DNA of 64,000 nt from Stieleria tagensis. Lineage in GTDB: Bacteria; Planctomycetota; Planctomycetia; Pirellulales; Pirellulaceae. The translations under genes and the position numbers were made by a program. Location of the stretch: positions 124,001 to 188,000 of the forward strand of contig NZ_JAMYFE010000049.1 of assembly GCF_024129865.1 (NCBI RefSeq), read 5' to 3'. This document shows, piece by piece, positions 1 to 9,611 of the stretch (positions are counted from its first letter, which is position 1; every line of letters starts with the position of its first letter). The notes under the pieces are model-generated. The model ran no database searches. It was not told where the DNA came from and saw only the letters and a program-made list of their open reading frames with translations.

Positions 1-3000
1 AAGTCCGAGCCGGATCCGCCTACGTCGAATTGCTGACCAGGGATTCAGCATTCATCAAAGGTCTGCGGTCGGCTCAGAAGCGATTGAAATCATTCGGTGC
101 ATCCACGCGGTTGCTCGGCACCAAACTGATGGGACTCGGTGCGGCCACTGCCACACCACTGGCCGGTAGCGTCGCCATCTTCTCCAACTTTGACGATGCC
201 ATGCGTGGCGTTGCTGCGATCACACAAGCGACTGAATCGCAGCTTGAGTCGCTTCGCAATACGGCAAAGAAGCTCGGAGCAACCACCAGTTACTCTGCCA
301 GCGAAGTCGCATTGTTGATGACCGAACTCGGTCGCGCCGGTTTCAAACCGGAGCAGATCGAGAAGATGACAGCCGCCGTGATGAACATGGCACGTGCAAC
401 TGGCACCGACGCAACTCAAGCCTCCGGCATCATGGCAGCAACGATTCGTCAGTTCGGAATGGAAGCCGGCGAAGCAACGCGGGTTGCCGATGGCCTGACC
501 GCCGCGGCGAACAAGTCGTTCAACACGGTGGAGTCTCTCGGCGAAGCCTTGTCCTATGCCGGTCCCGTCGCCGCCGATGCGAACATGAGTCTCGAAGAGA
601 CACTCGCGATCCTCGGTACGCTTGGCAATATGGGCATTCAGGGTTCGTCAGCCGGTAATGCGATGCGTCGTTTGCTGACGATCAGTGCCGCCGAATCGGA
701 GAAATTCAAAACCACATTTGGCGTCACGACCAAGGACGCGAAAGGCAACGCCCGATCACTCGTCGACATTCTCGGCGAAGTCGCTGCGGCGACTGAGAAG
801 ATGGGAACGGCCGAGAAAGCGGAAAAGCTGAACGAGGTGTTCGGGCTGCTGGGCATCACCGCTGCCAGTTCGATTGGAAAGAGCGTGGCCGATACCCGCG
901 AGTTGTATTCCGCACTGCAAAAGGCTGGCGGGATCGCAGGCAAGACTGCTGAGGAAATGGAAGGCGGACTTGGCGGAGCGTTCCGAATCCTGAAGTCCTC
1001 CATCGAAGGCGTGGCGATTGCGATCGGTGAATCACTCGAAGGCAGCGTCACCACGATGGTGCAAGCCTTCAGCCGCGCCGCGTCAGGGGTGATCGAGTGG
1101 ATCAACAAGAATCAGAAGATCGTCAAGATTGCCGCTGCGAGTGCCATCGCCATCTTCACGATTGGAGCGGCATTGTTCGCTCTTGGTTCGTTCGCTGCCG
1201 TTGCGTCGTTCGCGGTGGGAGGACTCGCGACCATTTTCTCATTCATCGGTGGTGCCATCGGCGTGATCGTCTCGGCGGTTGGGATGCTGTTTACCCCGCT
1301 TGGCCTTGTTGTTGCAGCGGTTGCAGCACTCGGTGGCTACTTCCTCTACTCCACCGGCATCGCTGGCCAGGCGGTCCAGTATCTCAAAGGTCTGTTCGAA
1401 ACACTCAAAGCCGACACCCTCGCCGCCTTTGGTGCGATTGCCAACGCTCTGGCTGCTGGTGACATCACTGCGGCGACCGATGTGTTGTGGACTTACTTGA
1501 AACTGCAGTGGGTCAAAGGCACGACCTATATCAAAGGCGTCTGGGCCGATTTCACTCAATATATCTCTGACGTGTGGGCCGATTCCGCCTACGCGATCGG
1601 GGATGTTCTGATTGGTGCCTTATCCGGGCTCGCTGGCGTCTGGAACAGCACGCTCGGTTTTATGGCCGATGGCTGGACGATTCTTACGTCCGCCGTGCAA
1701 AAGGGCTGGAACAACACCATCGGGTTCCTCAAGAAGGGATTCCTCAAACTTCACGAACTCGTTGACATCGCGGGTGACGTATCGGTGCAGATTGGCGGAG
1801 TGCTCATCAACGCACTGGCCGGCGTCGAAAACGCATGGGTCGAAACCGTCGATTACCTTGCCGACACTTGGACCGTGTTCGTCGGTCAAGTGAAGTCGAT
1901 GTGGAATTCGACCGTCGGATTCTTGAAGAAAGCCTGGATCAAACTCAAAGGCCTGTTCGACGACGACATCAATGTCGACGTCGAAATGGCAAAGATCGAC
2001 GCTGACACTCGAGCGGCCGATACTGCCGAGGAACAACAACGCCAGCAAGCGATCATCGAACGTCAGCGTCGCCGATCGAAACGCAAGGAGCAGATCGAAG
2101 CCAACCGAGTGGAAATGCAGAAAGGCATCGCCGCACAACTCGAAGCCCGCCGCAAAGCTCGTGAAGGCACAGACATCGACGCCGACATGCGGGCGATCGA
2201 CAACGAGACCGATGCGAAGAATGCAGTTGTTGACCAATCCAAGGAACAGCAGTTCCGCGAAAACGATGCGGCGCAGAACAATCGTCAGGAAATCATCGAC
2301 GACACAACCGTCGGAGTGCAACGCACCCTCGATCAGATGCGAGCGGAAGCTAAAGCGGCACGCGAAGTAGGTCGGCCAACCGCAGAGGATCGCAACAAGG
2401 AACGCGACGGGCAAATCGCAACCGCGCAGGCCGAGTTCGATGCTGCGGTGGAACGAGCCAACAACGCGACGGCCCCTTCCGATGCTGAGCCGAAACCCGA
2501 CGAGGCCGCTCCGCCGGAACAACCAGTCGCTCCGCCCAAGATGCCCGAGCCTGGCGCAGTCGACATTCCCAAGGTCGATCTCCCCGGCATCGACGACCCC
2601 GAGTTGCGACCGCCCAATGCGAAAGACCTCCGTCTCGACCTGGATCCAAACGCTCGGGCGGCATTGGATCAGTTCGCGGACGGTCCGGAAACCGATCGAA
2701 CCGAAGTCGCCGGGAATTTCGATGCGAGGGGTTTGGGGCTCGGCAGTGGAGCTTCGACGATTCCGCAACAGGCTCCTGAGCCACTCAAGAAGCTCGAGCC
2801 GATTGCCGCTGAGGACGATCCCGTCGAGGTCATCTTCGCGCCGCAGTTGAGGTTGGAACCTGAAAAAGTCGACGATCCGAACGTAAACGGTGAGCAAGAC
2901 AACGAGGTCGTCGCCGAGAACCCAGACGACGTCCCGTTGGATCTGCCAGAGCTTTCGGGGCAGCCCAATCCGATCGAGATGGACTATCCGCCGACGCTCG

Positions 3001-3212
3001 ACATTACCGCGATCACCGAAGCGTTCGCATCCGTTGGTCGATCCCTCGCGGCGTTTGATTCCGCGATCTCCAGCAGCGCGTCGCAGTTGCAACTGCCCGC
3101 GACTTCCGGCGGGGAATTCAGCGAGGACATGAAGCGTGCGATCATCCAGACTGCAGAGAACACTCGACGCCTTGTTGAGCGTTCGCAGTCGGGAGGGTTG
3201 GTGTTTAGCTGA
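1..3212 (+). CDS. Phage tail tape-measure protein (5' end outside window)
   Basis: TP901-type tail tape measure protein, which sets tail length and helps DNA passage in tailed phages and tail-like particles. The reading frame is open from base 3 without a stop, and residues before the first TTG (base 30) continue the typical family start (AGSAYVELLTRDS), so the true start lies upstream. Order seen: TP901 core (about residues 40-300 from the TTG), a hydrophobic stretch (about 365-450), two diverged tryptophan-rich repeats around residues 520-640 (WNSTLGF and WNSTVGF share one layout), then a charged coiled-coil and a Pro/Asp/Glu-rich tail. The next gene starts inside its stop codon (TGATG). 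The family call is firm. Whether the particle is an active phage, a remnant or a tail-like device cannot be decided here. Confidence 0.9.
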   Translation, partial: VRAGSAYVELLTRDSAFIKGLRSAQKRLKSFGASTRLLGTKLMGLGAATATPLAGSVAIFSNFDDAMRGVAAITQATESQLESLRNTAKKLGATTSYSASEVALLMTELGRAGFKPEQIEKMTAAVMNMARATGTDATQASGIMAATIRQFGMEAGEATRVADGLTAAANKSFNTVESLGEALSYAGPVAADANMSLEETLAILGTLGNMGIQGSSAGNAMRRLLTISAAESEKFKTTFGVTTKDAKGNARSLVDILGEVAAATEKMGTAEKAEKLNEVFGLLGITAASSIGKSVADTRELYSALQKAGGIAGKTAEEMEGGLGGAFRILKSSIEGVAIAIGESLEGSVTTMVQAFSRAASGVIEWINKNQKIVKIAAASAIAIFTIGAALFALGSFAAVASFAVGGLATIFSFIGGAIGVIVSAVGMLFTPLGLVVAAVAALGGYFLYSTGIAGQAVQYLKGLFETLKADTLAAFGAIANALAAGDITAATDVLWTYLKLQWVKGTTYIKGVWADFTQYISDVWADSAYAIGDVLIGALSGLAGVWNSTLGFMADGWTILTSAVQKGWNNTIGFLKKGFLKLHELVDIAGDVSVQIGGVLINALAGVENAWVETVDYLADTWTVFVGQVKSMWNSTVGFLKKAWIKLKGLFDDDINVDVEMAKIDADTRAADTAEEQQRQQAIIERQRRRSKRKEQIEANRVEMQKGIAAQLEARRKAREGTDIDADMRAIDNETDAKNAVVDQSKEQQFRENDAAQNNRQEIIDDTTVGVQRTLDQMRAEAKAAREVGRPTAEDRNKERDGQIATAQAEFDAAVERANNATAPSDAEPKPDEAAPPEQPVAPPKMPEPGAVDIPKVDLPGIDDPELRPPNAKDLRLDLDPNARAALDQFADGPETDRTEVAGNFDARGLGLGSGASTIPQQAPEPLKKLEPIAAEDDPVEVIFAPQLRLEPEKVDDPNVNGEQDNEVVAENPDDVPLDLPELSGQPNPIEMDYPPTLDITAITEAFASVGRSLAAFDSAISSSASQLQLPATSGGEFSEDMKRAIIQTAENTRRLVERSQSGGLVFS

Positions 3213-4003
3213 TGTCAATCTCCACCGGTGGATACAACTTTGAGGTCGCGGCACTCTCCGAAAAGGCGTCGCGAGGGAAATCGCACTCCGATTTCACTTC
3301 CTACGTTGCGACGAACGGCGGAGCCGTCGATCCGGCAGCTGCTGCGAGTGCTTTGTATCAATATTACAAAGCGAATCACAAGGACCTGATTCCGTATCTG
3401 CAAATCGACTCGGAGTTCATCAACCAGAAGCACGCTTTGGTCAGCGTCACAATCAACAAGACCAAACTCGATCCGGTTTCGTTCAGTACAACCGGAGCGA
3501 CAACTCATCTGAATCAATCACTGCAGACTCGCGGCATCTATGCCGCGCCGGGGATCGCGGCCCCTATCTATCACGGAGCGATTGGCGTCAGCGATTCCGG
3601 CGTTTCCGGAGTCGATATTACGGTTCCAGCGTTTGAGTTCTCCGTCCGCAAGAAGTTTGAGTTCGTCTCGACGGCATATCTGCTTGCGATGGTCTCGATG
3701 ACTGGGCGAGTGAACTCGGGTGCGTGGTCAATTTTCTCTCCTGGCGAAGCGTTGTTTCTCGGTGGAGAAGGCGGCGAGGATGAGCAGAATTGGGTTGATG
3801 TGACTTACCACTTCGCTGCGCGACCGAATGAGTTCGCGATGACGGTTGGAAACATCTCCGGGATCAGCAAGCAGGGTTGGGACTACTTGTGGGTTAAACA
3901 CGGCGAGAAAGTGGTCGGCGATCGTGTGCTGCAAGTTCCTGAGGCAGCTTACGTCGAACAGGTCTATCACGGAGGAAACTTCAACGTGTTGGGGATCAGC
4001 TAG
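3212..4003 (+). CDS. Uncharacterised tail-region protein
   Basis: 263-residue protein I do not recognise. It has no signal peptide or membrane segment. Composition is that of a beta-rich structural protein (many Val, Gly, Phe, Tyr), with repeated phrases such as VDVTYHFAARPNEF near the C-terminus that resemble phage minor tail or baseplate proteins. The ATG shares its A with the tape-measure stop codon, and its own TAG stop shares a G with the GTG of the next gene. It is therefore translationally coupled between the tape measure and the serine-rich protein. Position alone suggests a distal tail or tail-tip role; this is inference. Confidence 0.6.
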   Translation: MSISTGGYNFEVAALSEKASRGKSHSDFTSYVATNGGAVDPAAAASALYQYYKANHKDLIPYLQIDSEFINQKHALVSVTINKTKLDPVSFSTTGATTHLNQSLQTRGIYAAPGIAAPIYHGAIGVSDSGVSGVDITVPAFEFSVRKKFEFVSTAYLLAMVSMTGRVNSGAWSIFSPGEALFLGGEGGEDEQNWVDVTYHFAARPNEFAMTVGNISGISKQGWDYLWVKHGEKVVGDRVLQVPEAAYVEQVYHGGNFNVLGIS

Positions 4004-6933
4004 TGACCCGACGCGTTAAACCAGGCGATCAGTTTGCGATCACCGCCGCTGAATACAACCGATTGCTTGTCGCTGCCGAAGCCTCGCATCGAAATCGACT
4101 GCCGGGCGGAGGTGGCCCTCGCACGCATCTGCGAAACGCCGCAACCGTTCGCGTTCACAACCTATCGGCAACCACGGTCCCGATTGGCGGAATCGTTGGC
4201 TTTGAGTCGCCGCTGACCGATCCGACCGTTGGCCCGTTGGAACTGGCCCGCTTCGTTCGCGACGCAACGATCGAGTGCGTGCGCCCGACGGAAGACGAAC
4301 ACACAGGTCGCGTTGGGGTCGCCATCGAACCGATCGCGGAAGACAAGGTCGGCCGCGTGGTGTTCGATGGCGTCGTGGCTGCGCGAGTCAACGTCGTAAA
4401 GACTTGGCACAAATTTGCCGACGTCGGCGAATCGGTCGGTGACACGTTGCAGTCGAAGCCGGACGGATCGGCACAGATTCTGTGGCGACGCGACCTCAAC
4501 CAACTCGGTGACCAATGGGCCGTCGTTCGAGTCGGTCGGCCCGCTGATCCGGTTTATCTCGTCGAGGTTCCAGCAGGTGGCATCGCTGGTCGCCGAGGAA
4601 TGCGGACGGGCAGTGCAGATTGCGACCTGTATCAACTCGACAAAGCTGGCGAGATCGAAGCGGTAGCCGATCCAGATGGTGACACAGTACGAATCACCGC
4701 TCGGAATCACTCGGCGCAGCGTATTCGAGGACCGATCGCGGATTCGCCGAAACAATACTTGGAAGTGCAGTTCGACGGTCAGCGATCCTGGGTGATCGAC
4801 CCTCCCAAGCAAACACTTCTATGCAAGCCAACGAAACGCATCAAAGCAAAGTCATGGGGAACGGCTCGCGAGCTTCGGTTTGATGGTGGATGGAAACCGA
4901 TTGGCCCTGCCGTCTCGGTTTACAACGTTTGCGATTACGCATTGCTGGCCAGCCAACAGATTGTCTGTCACTTCCACGAAGACACGTCGGCGTATTTGAC
5001 GATAGGTTGCCGATGCTGTGATGGCAGCAGTAGTTCGAGCAGTTCATCAAGCTCCAGCAGTTCGTCGAGTTCAGGTTCCAGTAGCAGTTCTAGCAGCGAT
5101 TCATCATCCAGTAGTTCTTCGTCGTCGCCCTCGTCATCTTCATCCTCGTCATCGGGAAGTTCGTCTAGTAGCAGTGGCTCGTCGAGTAGTTCGAGCATGA
5201 GCGGTTCGAGCTCATCGAGTATGTCGTCGAGTTCCAGCAGCTCCCTGTCGTCATCCAGCAGCAGTTCGTCTGGTCCTAGCTCGTCGAGTAGCGGATCGTC
5301 GTCATCTTCGTCCGGCAGCCCTTCGTCCTCATCAAGCAGCGGTTCGTCATCGAGCAGCCCGTCATCAAGTAGCAGTTCCGGCAGTTCGTCATCGTCATTG
5401 AAGTCGTCTTCGAGTAGCGATTCGTCCTCAGAATCCTCGTCATCCGACAGCAGCGATTCCTCCCTCAGTTCATCCACGTCTAGCAGCAGCGATTCAAGCC
5501 GCAGTTCCAATTCTTCATCGAGCAGCGACAGCAGTAGTCAATCGAGCGACTCGTCGGACAGCAGCGATTCGAGCACATCGACGAGTCTGCCGAGCGTAAG
5601 CAGTTCATCCAGTTCCGACGGTTCCTCGTCGGCATCGAGCGGTTCGTCAGACAGTTCGTCGAATTCTCAATCAAGCGATTCATCCAACAGCGATTCGAGT
5701 GGCTCGAGCGATTCGACCAGTCTGCCCAGTGTCAGTGGTTCATCAAGCTCCGATGGATCGTCGTCCGCATCGAGTGATTCGTCCGATAGTTCGTCCGATT
5801 CCAAGTCCAGCGATTCATCGGCAAGCGAATCGAGTGATTCCAGTACGTCAATCAGCCTGCCAAGCGTGTCCGCGTCCAGTTCATCGGCGAGTGATTCGTC
5901 GACGAGCAACTCGCAATCAAGCGATTCCGGTTCGTCGAGCGATTCATCTACCTCGCAATCAAGCGAATCAGCCAGCACGCCATCCATAAGCAGTTCGCAA
6001 TCGTCTACATCCGCAAGTGAGTCATCAACCAGCGAATCATCGACTTCAGAATCGAGCCAGTCCGAATCGAGCACATCCGAAAGTGAATCACGAAGCGAGT
6101 CAGGCTCGGAGAGCGTGCCTTCGTTTAGTTGGAATTCGTCAACGAGTAGCGAAAGCGATTCCGTATCAAGTGATTCCGCATCGGAATCCCAGTCGCAATC
6201 CGACTCGACGTCGCCATCAGCCAGCGAGTCGGGCAGCGATTCTCAAAGCGAATCCAGCATCGACCGCAGTTCGGACTCACAAAGTTACTCAGCGAGTGCT
6301 TCGGCATCGTACTCGGACAGTGCCTCCGCCAGTGGGAGCCAAAGTGGTTCTGCATCAGACAGCGGATCCAATTCAGGCAGTGACTCAGGATCAGGCAGCG
6401 TAAGTGCATCCGAATCAGATAGCGAAAGCGGATCGGCCTCTGATTCACGATCAACGAGCACATCGGATTCTGGCAGTGATTCGCGGAGCGATGACTCCAC
6501 AAGCGTGCTTACGTCATCAAGTGACTCTGGTTCCGATTCAGCATCGCGGTCGACGAGCGACTCGGGATCGGAAGGCTCGAACAGCGATCGGCCAAGTGAA
6601 AGCGACGACCCGAGTGTCGGCGATTCATCTGGAAGCGACAGCAATCAACCATCCGAAAGCAACGACTCGACATCCGACTCAGACCCGCCCAGCGATGGTT
6701 CCGACCGACCCAGCGAAAGCGCATCCGATAGCAGCGACGGCTCCGATCGGCCGAGCGAAAGCGATTCCACGGAGGAACCTTCCGAAGACAGCAGTGGATC
6801 GAGTGAGCCTTGCAATAGCACCTGGATTTGGTCGTGCGGTTGGGAACTGGTGAGCAGCGATTGTGAAGACCCTGGCGACCCACCCAGTTCGTCCGGTTCA
6901 TTCGATGGAGCGGTAGCGGGGATGACAGCATGA
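4003..6933 (+). CDS. Serine-rich repeat protein, putative tail fibre or surface protein
   Basis: 976 residues from a GTG overlapping the previous TAG. Residues 1-337 are a normal globular region of unknown family. At about residue 335 the sequence CRCC marks the junction to roughly 600 residues dominated by Ser. The first part is nearly pure Ser/Gly, the middle adds Asp, and the last part is Ser-Asp/Ser-Glu with Gly and Pro. The end (about 935-976) is a small Cys/Trp-rich cap (CNSTWIWSCGW and a further Cys). No signal peptide or LPXTG-type anchor is visible. Serine codons alternate between TCN and AGY, so the DNA is less repetitive than the protein. Encoded between tail genes and four glycosyltransferases, it is the obvious candidate substrate for glycosylation (inference, by analogy with serine-rich repeat adhesins). 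Intrinsically disordered spacer is the alternative. Confidence 0.75.
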   Translation: MTRRVKPGDQFAITAAEYNRLLVAAEASHRNRLPGGGGPRTHLRNAATVRVHNLSATTVPIGGIVGFESPLTDPTVGPLELARFVRDATIECVRPTEDEHTGRVGVAIEPIAEDKVGRVVFDGVVAARVNVVKTWHKFADVGESVGDTLQSKPDGSAQILWRRDLNQLGDQWAVVRVGRPADPVYLVEVPAGGIAGRRGMRTGSADCDLYQLDKAGEIEAVADPDGDTVRITARNHSAQRIRGPIADSPKQYLEVQFDGQRSWVIDPPKQTLLCKPTKRIKAKSWGTARELRFDGGWKPIGPAVSVYNVCDYALLASQQIVCHFHEDTSAYLTIGCRCCDGSSSSSSSSSSSSSSSSGSSSSSSSDSSSSSSSSSPSSSSSSSSGSSSSSSGSSSSSSMSGSSSSSMSSSSSSSLSSSSSSSSGPSSSSSGSSSSSSGSPSSSSSSGSSSSSPSSSSSSGSSSSSLKSSSSSDSSSESSSSDSSDSSLSSSTSSSSDSSRSSNSSSSSDSSSQSSDSSDSSDSSTSTSLPSVSSSSSSDGSSSASSGSSDSSSNSQSSDSSNSDSSGSSDSTSLPSVSGSSSSDGSSSASSDSSDSSSDSKSSDSSASESSDSSTSISLPSVSASSSSASDSSTSNSQSSDSGSSSDSSTSQSSESASTPSISSSQSSTSASESSTSESSTSESSQSESSTSESESRSESGSESVPSFSWNSSTSSESDSVSSDSASESQSQSDSTSPSASESGSDSQSESSIDRSSDSQSYSASASASYSDSASASGSQSGSASDSGSNSGSDSGSGSVSASESDSESGSASDSRSTSTSDSGSDSRSDDSTSVLTSSSDSGSDSASRSTSDSGSEGSNSDRPSESDDPSVGDSSGSDSNQPSESNDSTSDSDPPSDGSDRPSESASDSSDGSDRPSESDSTEEPSEDSSGSSEPCNSTWIWSCGWELVSSDCEDPGDPPSSSGSFDGAVAGMTA
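5581..5940 (+). repeat. 135-bp tandem repeat within the serine-rich coding region
   Basis: Three in-frame units begin at 5581, 5716 and 5851, exactly 135 bp (45 codons) apart. Each begins with a Ser-Leu-Pro-Ser-Val-Ser phrase (TSLPSVS, TSLPSVS, ISLPSVS). The first two continue with a Ser/Asp/Gly/Ala block; the third is shorter and diverged. The period is clear while codons differ, so the copies have been under protein-level selection or are old. Confidence 0.7.
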
Positions 6934-7502
6934 TGCATTGCCCACATTTAACGCCTGACAATCAATGCGAAGTGGCCTGCCAACTTGCCGGCTGTCGGGT
7001 GCAAACCACGCCGACCGCCTGCAACGCGTGCCAGACCAACGACAACCCGTGCGCGATCAACGTCGTCACGATTGGCATGGCATTGGTCAACAAGAAGCGA
7101 CGCAAACAAGACATCACCGAGTTGGAAGCATTGCTTCGCAACTACATGCCGGACGAAGAACCGATGCCGGCGACGCTGAAGATGAGCAGCTACCGGCCCG
7201 GCCCCGGCAACGAACTCAAAAAGATGATCGCTTGGTTTGCGAAGCCGAGCGAAACGTGCAACTGCGAAACCCGCGTCGACACGATGAACGACTGGGGTGC
7301 CGAAGGTTGCCGCCGAAACATTGACACGATCGTCGATTGGTTACTCGAAGAAGCCCAAGCAAGAGGACTCCCGCATGGAAGGTTTACCGCAACAGTCGCC
7401 CGCAGTCTCGTCAGCACTGCCATCCGCAAGTACGAGCGGAAATTCCCCGAAGGGGCACCCGAACCAGACCAAGACGATCCGGAGGACGAATTCGATCGTT
7501 GA
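6930..7502 (+). CDS. Cys-rich protein of unknown function
   Basis: 190 residues, starting in an ATGA overlap with the serine-rich gene. The N-terminal 45 residues contain many cysteines in short-spaced pairs (HCPHLTPDNQCEVACQLAGC, then CNACQTNDNPC), like a small metal-binding or disulphide domain. The rest is helical, with a conserved-looking segment CNCETRVDTMNDWG near residue 110. The C-terminus is acidic. I do not recognise the family. The coupled position before the glycosyltransferases suggests it belongs to the same process; the zinc-binding idea is inference. Confidence 0.65.
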   Translation: MMHCPHLTPDNQCEVACQLAGCRVQTTPTACNACQTNDNPCAINVVTIGMALVNKKRRKQDITELEALLRNYMPDEEPMPATLKMSSYRPGPGNELKKMIAWFAKPSETCNCETRVDTMNDWGAEGCRRNIDTIVDWLLEEAQARGLPHGRFTATVARSLVSTAIRKYERKFPEGAPEPDQDDPEDEFDR

Positions 7503-8850
7503 ACGCTGTTTCCTAATGAACCTCGATCGGCGCGATGATCGGTTGCGTGACTGGATGCGGCAGCTTCCCGATCCGTGGCCGTTCCCCGAACCCGAACGGT
7601 TCGCCGCGATCGACGGCCGGCGCGTGGCCACGCCCCCGCAGTGGCGAGCAGGCAACGGCGCGTGGGGGTGCTACCGATCACACTTACTGATTCTCGAAAA
7701 GTGTTTGCTCGAACACATCGACTCGTATGTCGTCTTTGAAGACGACGCCGGTTTCGGTGATGACTTTTGCGAACGACTGCAGCAGTTCATTGCGGAATTG
7801 CCGGCTGACTGGGGCATGGCGTATCTCGGCGGCCAGCACCTTTACGCCGGCAAGAACCCGCCGCACAAGGTCAGCGAACACGTCTACCGACCTTACAACG
7901 TGAATCGCACGCACGCGTTTATGGTGCGAGGACGCGAGGCGATGAAAACACTCTATCGCCATTTGACTTGGAACGACTGGCACACCAAACATCACATCGA
8001 CCACCACCTCGGTCGTTTGATCCAGCGACGCTACCAAGCACTCGTGCAAGGTAAGAACATCCAAAAGGAATCTATCGCGGTTTACACGCCCGATCGCTGG
8101 CTCGTTGGACAACTACCGACCAAATCAAACATCTGCGGACGGAAGTGGAGTCAAACTCGGTTCTTCAATGACGCCAAGAACGCTGACCATTCGGACGCAC
8201 CGTTCTTTGCGGTGCTTGGACCGCACCGCGCCGGCACGTCGTGTGTCGCAATGGTGATGCATCACCTGGGCGTTCACATGGGCAACCAACTCGGCGGCTA
8301 CGAAGCGACCGGAGGCGGCGAGGCAGTTGGACTGGCACAGCTTTGCGAAAAGGTGATGCGTTTCCCGGCTACCGATCCGAACGTCAGCGACGACCAACTG
8401 ACTCAAATGCTCAAGTCGTGGATCGTCAGTCGCAAATCGGAAGCCAACCGCGACAAGACCGTCGCTGGGGCAAAGTATCCGCACCTATGTCGCTTCGTGA
8501 CTCACCTTCACGCGGGGCTTGGTGATTCACTGCGAATCATCTCCGTCGAGCGCGACATCGAAGCGTCCATTCGTTCGCTTCAGAACCGTAGCGAGAAACA
8601 TCGTGGCCAATGGTTCGCGGCGAGCGATGAGGAGTGCGAGGTGCTGCAACGCAGTCTCCGCGACCACCGAGACAACTTCATCACAGACCATCCCGACGTG
8701 CCGGTATTCCGGATCGAATTCGCCGAGTTGGTGACGTATCCCGAGGAGGTGATCGGCAATCTGGTCGAGTTCCTCGGCATCACGCCGACTCCGGATGAAA
8801 TCCAATCGGCAATCGAACACGTCAATCCTGATCTTCGGAAGTTTGGGTGA
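7375..8850 (+). CDS. GT25-type glycosyltransferase fused to sulfotransferase-like domain
   Basis: 491 residues from ATG 7375, chosen because AGAGGA lies 7 bp upstream and later starts would cut the first strand of the glycosyltransferase. An upstream in-frame ATG at 7297 is possible. N-terminal half: glycosyltransferase family 25 features, with ERCFLMNLDRRDDR near residue 45, a WGCYRSH segment, and the acidic EDDAG near residue 122. C-terminal half, from about residue 278: a sulfotransferase/P-loop fold with the PAPS-binding-like loop GPHRAGTS, and a late region (VFRIEFAEL, VTYPEEVI) typical of that family. It probably transfers a sugar and then sulfate to the same acceptor. The gene overlaps the previous one by 128 bp and the next by 4 bp (GTGA). 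Both domain calls are from motifs only. Confidence 0.75.
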   Translation: MEGLPQQSPAVSSALPSASTSGNSPKGHPNQTKTIRRTNSIVERCFLMNLDRRDDRLRDWMRQLPDPWPFPEPERFAAIDGRRVATPPQWRAGNGAWGCYRSHLLILEKCLLEHIDSYVVFEDDAGFGDDFCERLQQFIAELPADWGMAYLGGQHLYAGKNPPHKVSEHVYRPYNVNRTHAFMVRGREAMKTLYRHLTWNDWHTKHHIDHHLGRLIQRRYQALVQGKNIQKESIAVYTPDRWLVGQLPTKSNICGRKWSQTRFFNDAKNADHSDAPFFAVLGPHRAGTSCVAMVMHHLGVHMGNQLGGYEATGGGEAVGLAQLCEKVMRFPATDPNVSDDQLTQMLKSWIVSRKSEANRDKTVAGAKYPHLCRFVTHLHAGLGDSLRIISVERDIEASIRSLQNRSEKHRGQWFAASDEECEVLQRSLRDHRDNFITDHPDVPVFRIEFAELVTYPEEVIGNLVEFLGITPTPDEIQSAIEHVNPDLRKFG

Positions 8851-9611
8851 GCATCATGTCGCATAGTATCTCAAATGCAGACATCACATTCTGCATCAAA
8901 ACAATTCACCGGCCTTGGTCCTGCCATCGGCTGGTCCAGTCGCTGCGCGAGCATATCGCCGAGCCAACGATCGTCGTCGTCGATGACGGTCGCCCCGAGC
9001 TTCGCTTCAGCGAAAAGTATCCCGAAACCGCCAAGCACTGCACAGTCATCAATCTAGATCGGCACGATGTAGGCGTTGGCGTTGGGCGTAACGCAGCGAT
9101 CGACGCGGCGCAGACCGAGTACATCTTTCTGCTCGACGACGATCACGTAGTTACGGCGGACTTTCACATCGACCGCGTTTGCGAGTACTTCACGACGAAC
9201 GAACTCGACATTCTCGCCGTCCGACAAGGTGGAGGCGGTCGACCCACGATGCTTTCGCCGCTGATGAACGGCAAACGCATCTGGATGCATCGCGGTGAAA
9301 AGAAGCGAATTGGCTCGGTCGCCTGGTGCGACATGGTCAGCAACGCATTCCTCGCTCGCAAGGAAACGATCGCGACGCTCCGTTGGGACGAGGCCCTAAA
9401 GACCTACGAGCATTGGGAGTTCTTCTACCGAGCGAGTCACCTCGCCAATCTGCAAATCGCGGTCGCCACCGATTGTTCTGTCGTCCACGCCCATGTCGCC
9501 GGCACTGGCTATCGCGACCTGCGTGGCAGAGCGAAGTTTCGTGCGATGGGCCTTCGCAAACACGGTTTCCATTCATTGCGCTATCCAGGAGGTCAAATCG
9601 TCCGTGCGTAA
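8847..9611 (+). CDS. GT2-like glycosyltransferase
   Basis: 254 residues. GTG 8847 overlaps the previous stop (GTGA); ATG 8856 is an alternative. GT-A fold features: TFCIKTIHRP at the N-terminus, VVVDDGRPELRF for the first nucleotide-sugar strand, GVGVGRNAAID, and the metal-binding FLLDDDH. A C-terminal WDEALKTYEHWEFFYRA is the acceptor-side region. It is clearly paralogous to the next gene, which repeats these motifs in the same order. No membrane segment is present, so it acts in the cytoplasm. Donor and acceptor are unknown; the context suggests decoration of the tail-associated serine-rich protein or of a surface glycan. Confidence 0.8.
   Translation: MSIMSHSISNADITFCIKTIHRPWSCHRLVQSLREHIAEPTIVVVDDGRPELRFSEKYPETAKHCTVINLDRHDVGVGVGRNAAIDAAQTEYIFLLDDDHVVTADFHIDRVCEYFTTNELDILAVRQGGGGRPTMLSPLMNGKRIWMHRGEKKRIGSVAWCDMVSNAFLARKETIATLRWDEALKTYEHWEFFYRASHLANLQIAVATDCSVVHAHVAGTGYRDLRGRAKFRAMGLRKHGFHSLRYPGGQIVRA

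Noticed and set aside
1620-3254. Long open frame (544 codons) on the - strand opposite the tape-measure gene
   Set aside because: It is the mirror of a strongly supported TP901-type gene; its translation is Arg/Leu-rich with no motif.
4968-5510. Asp/Glu/Leu-rich open frame on the - strand in the polyserine region
   Set aside because: Complement of TCN/AGC serine codons gives acidic low-complexity sequence; no independent start signal.
5018-6800. Possible CRISPR or simple DNA tandem array
   Set aside because: Repetition is at protein level with variable codons; no regular repeat-spacer pattern.
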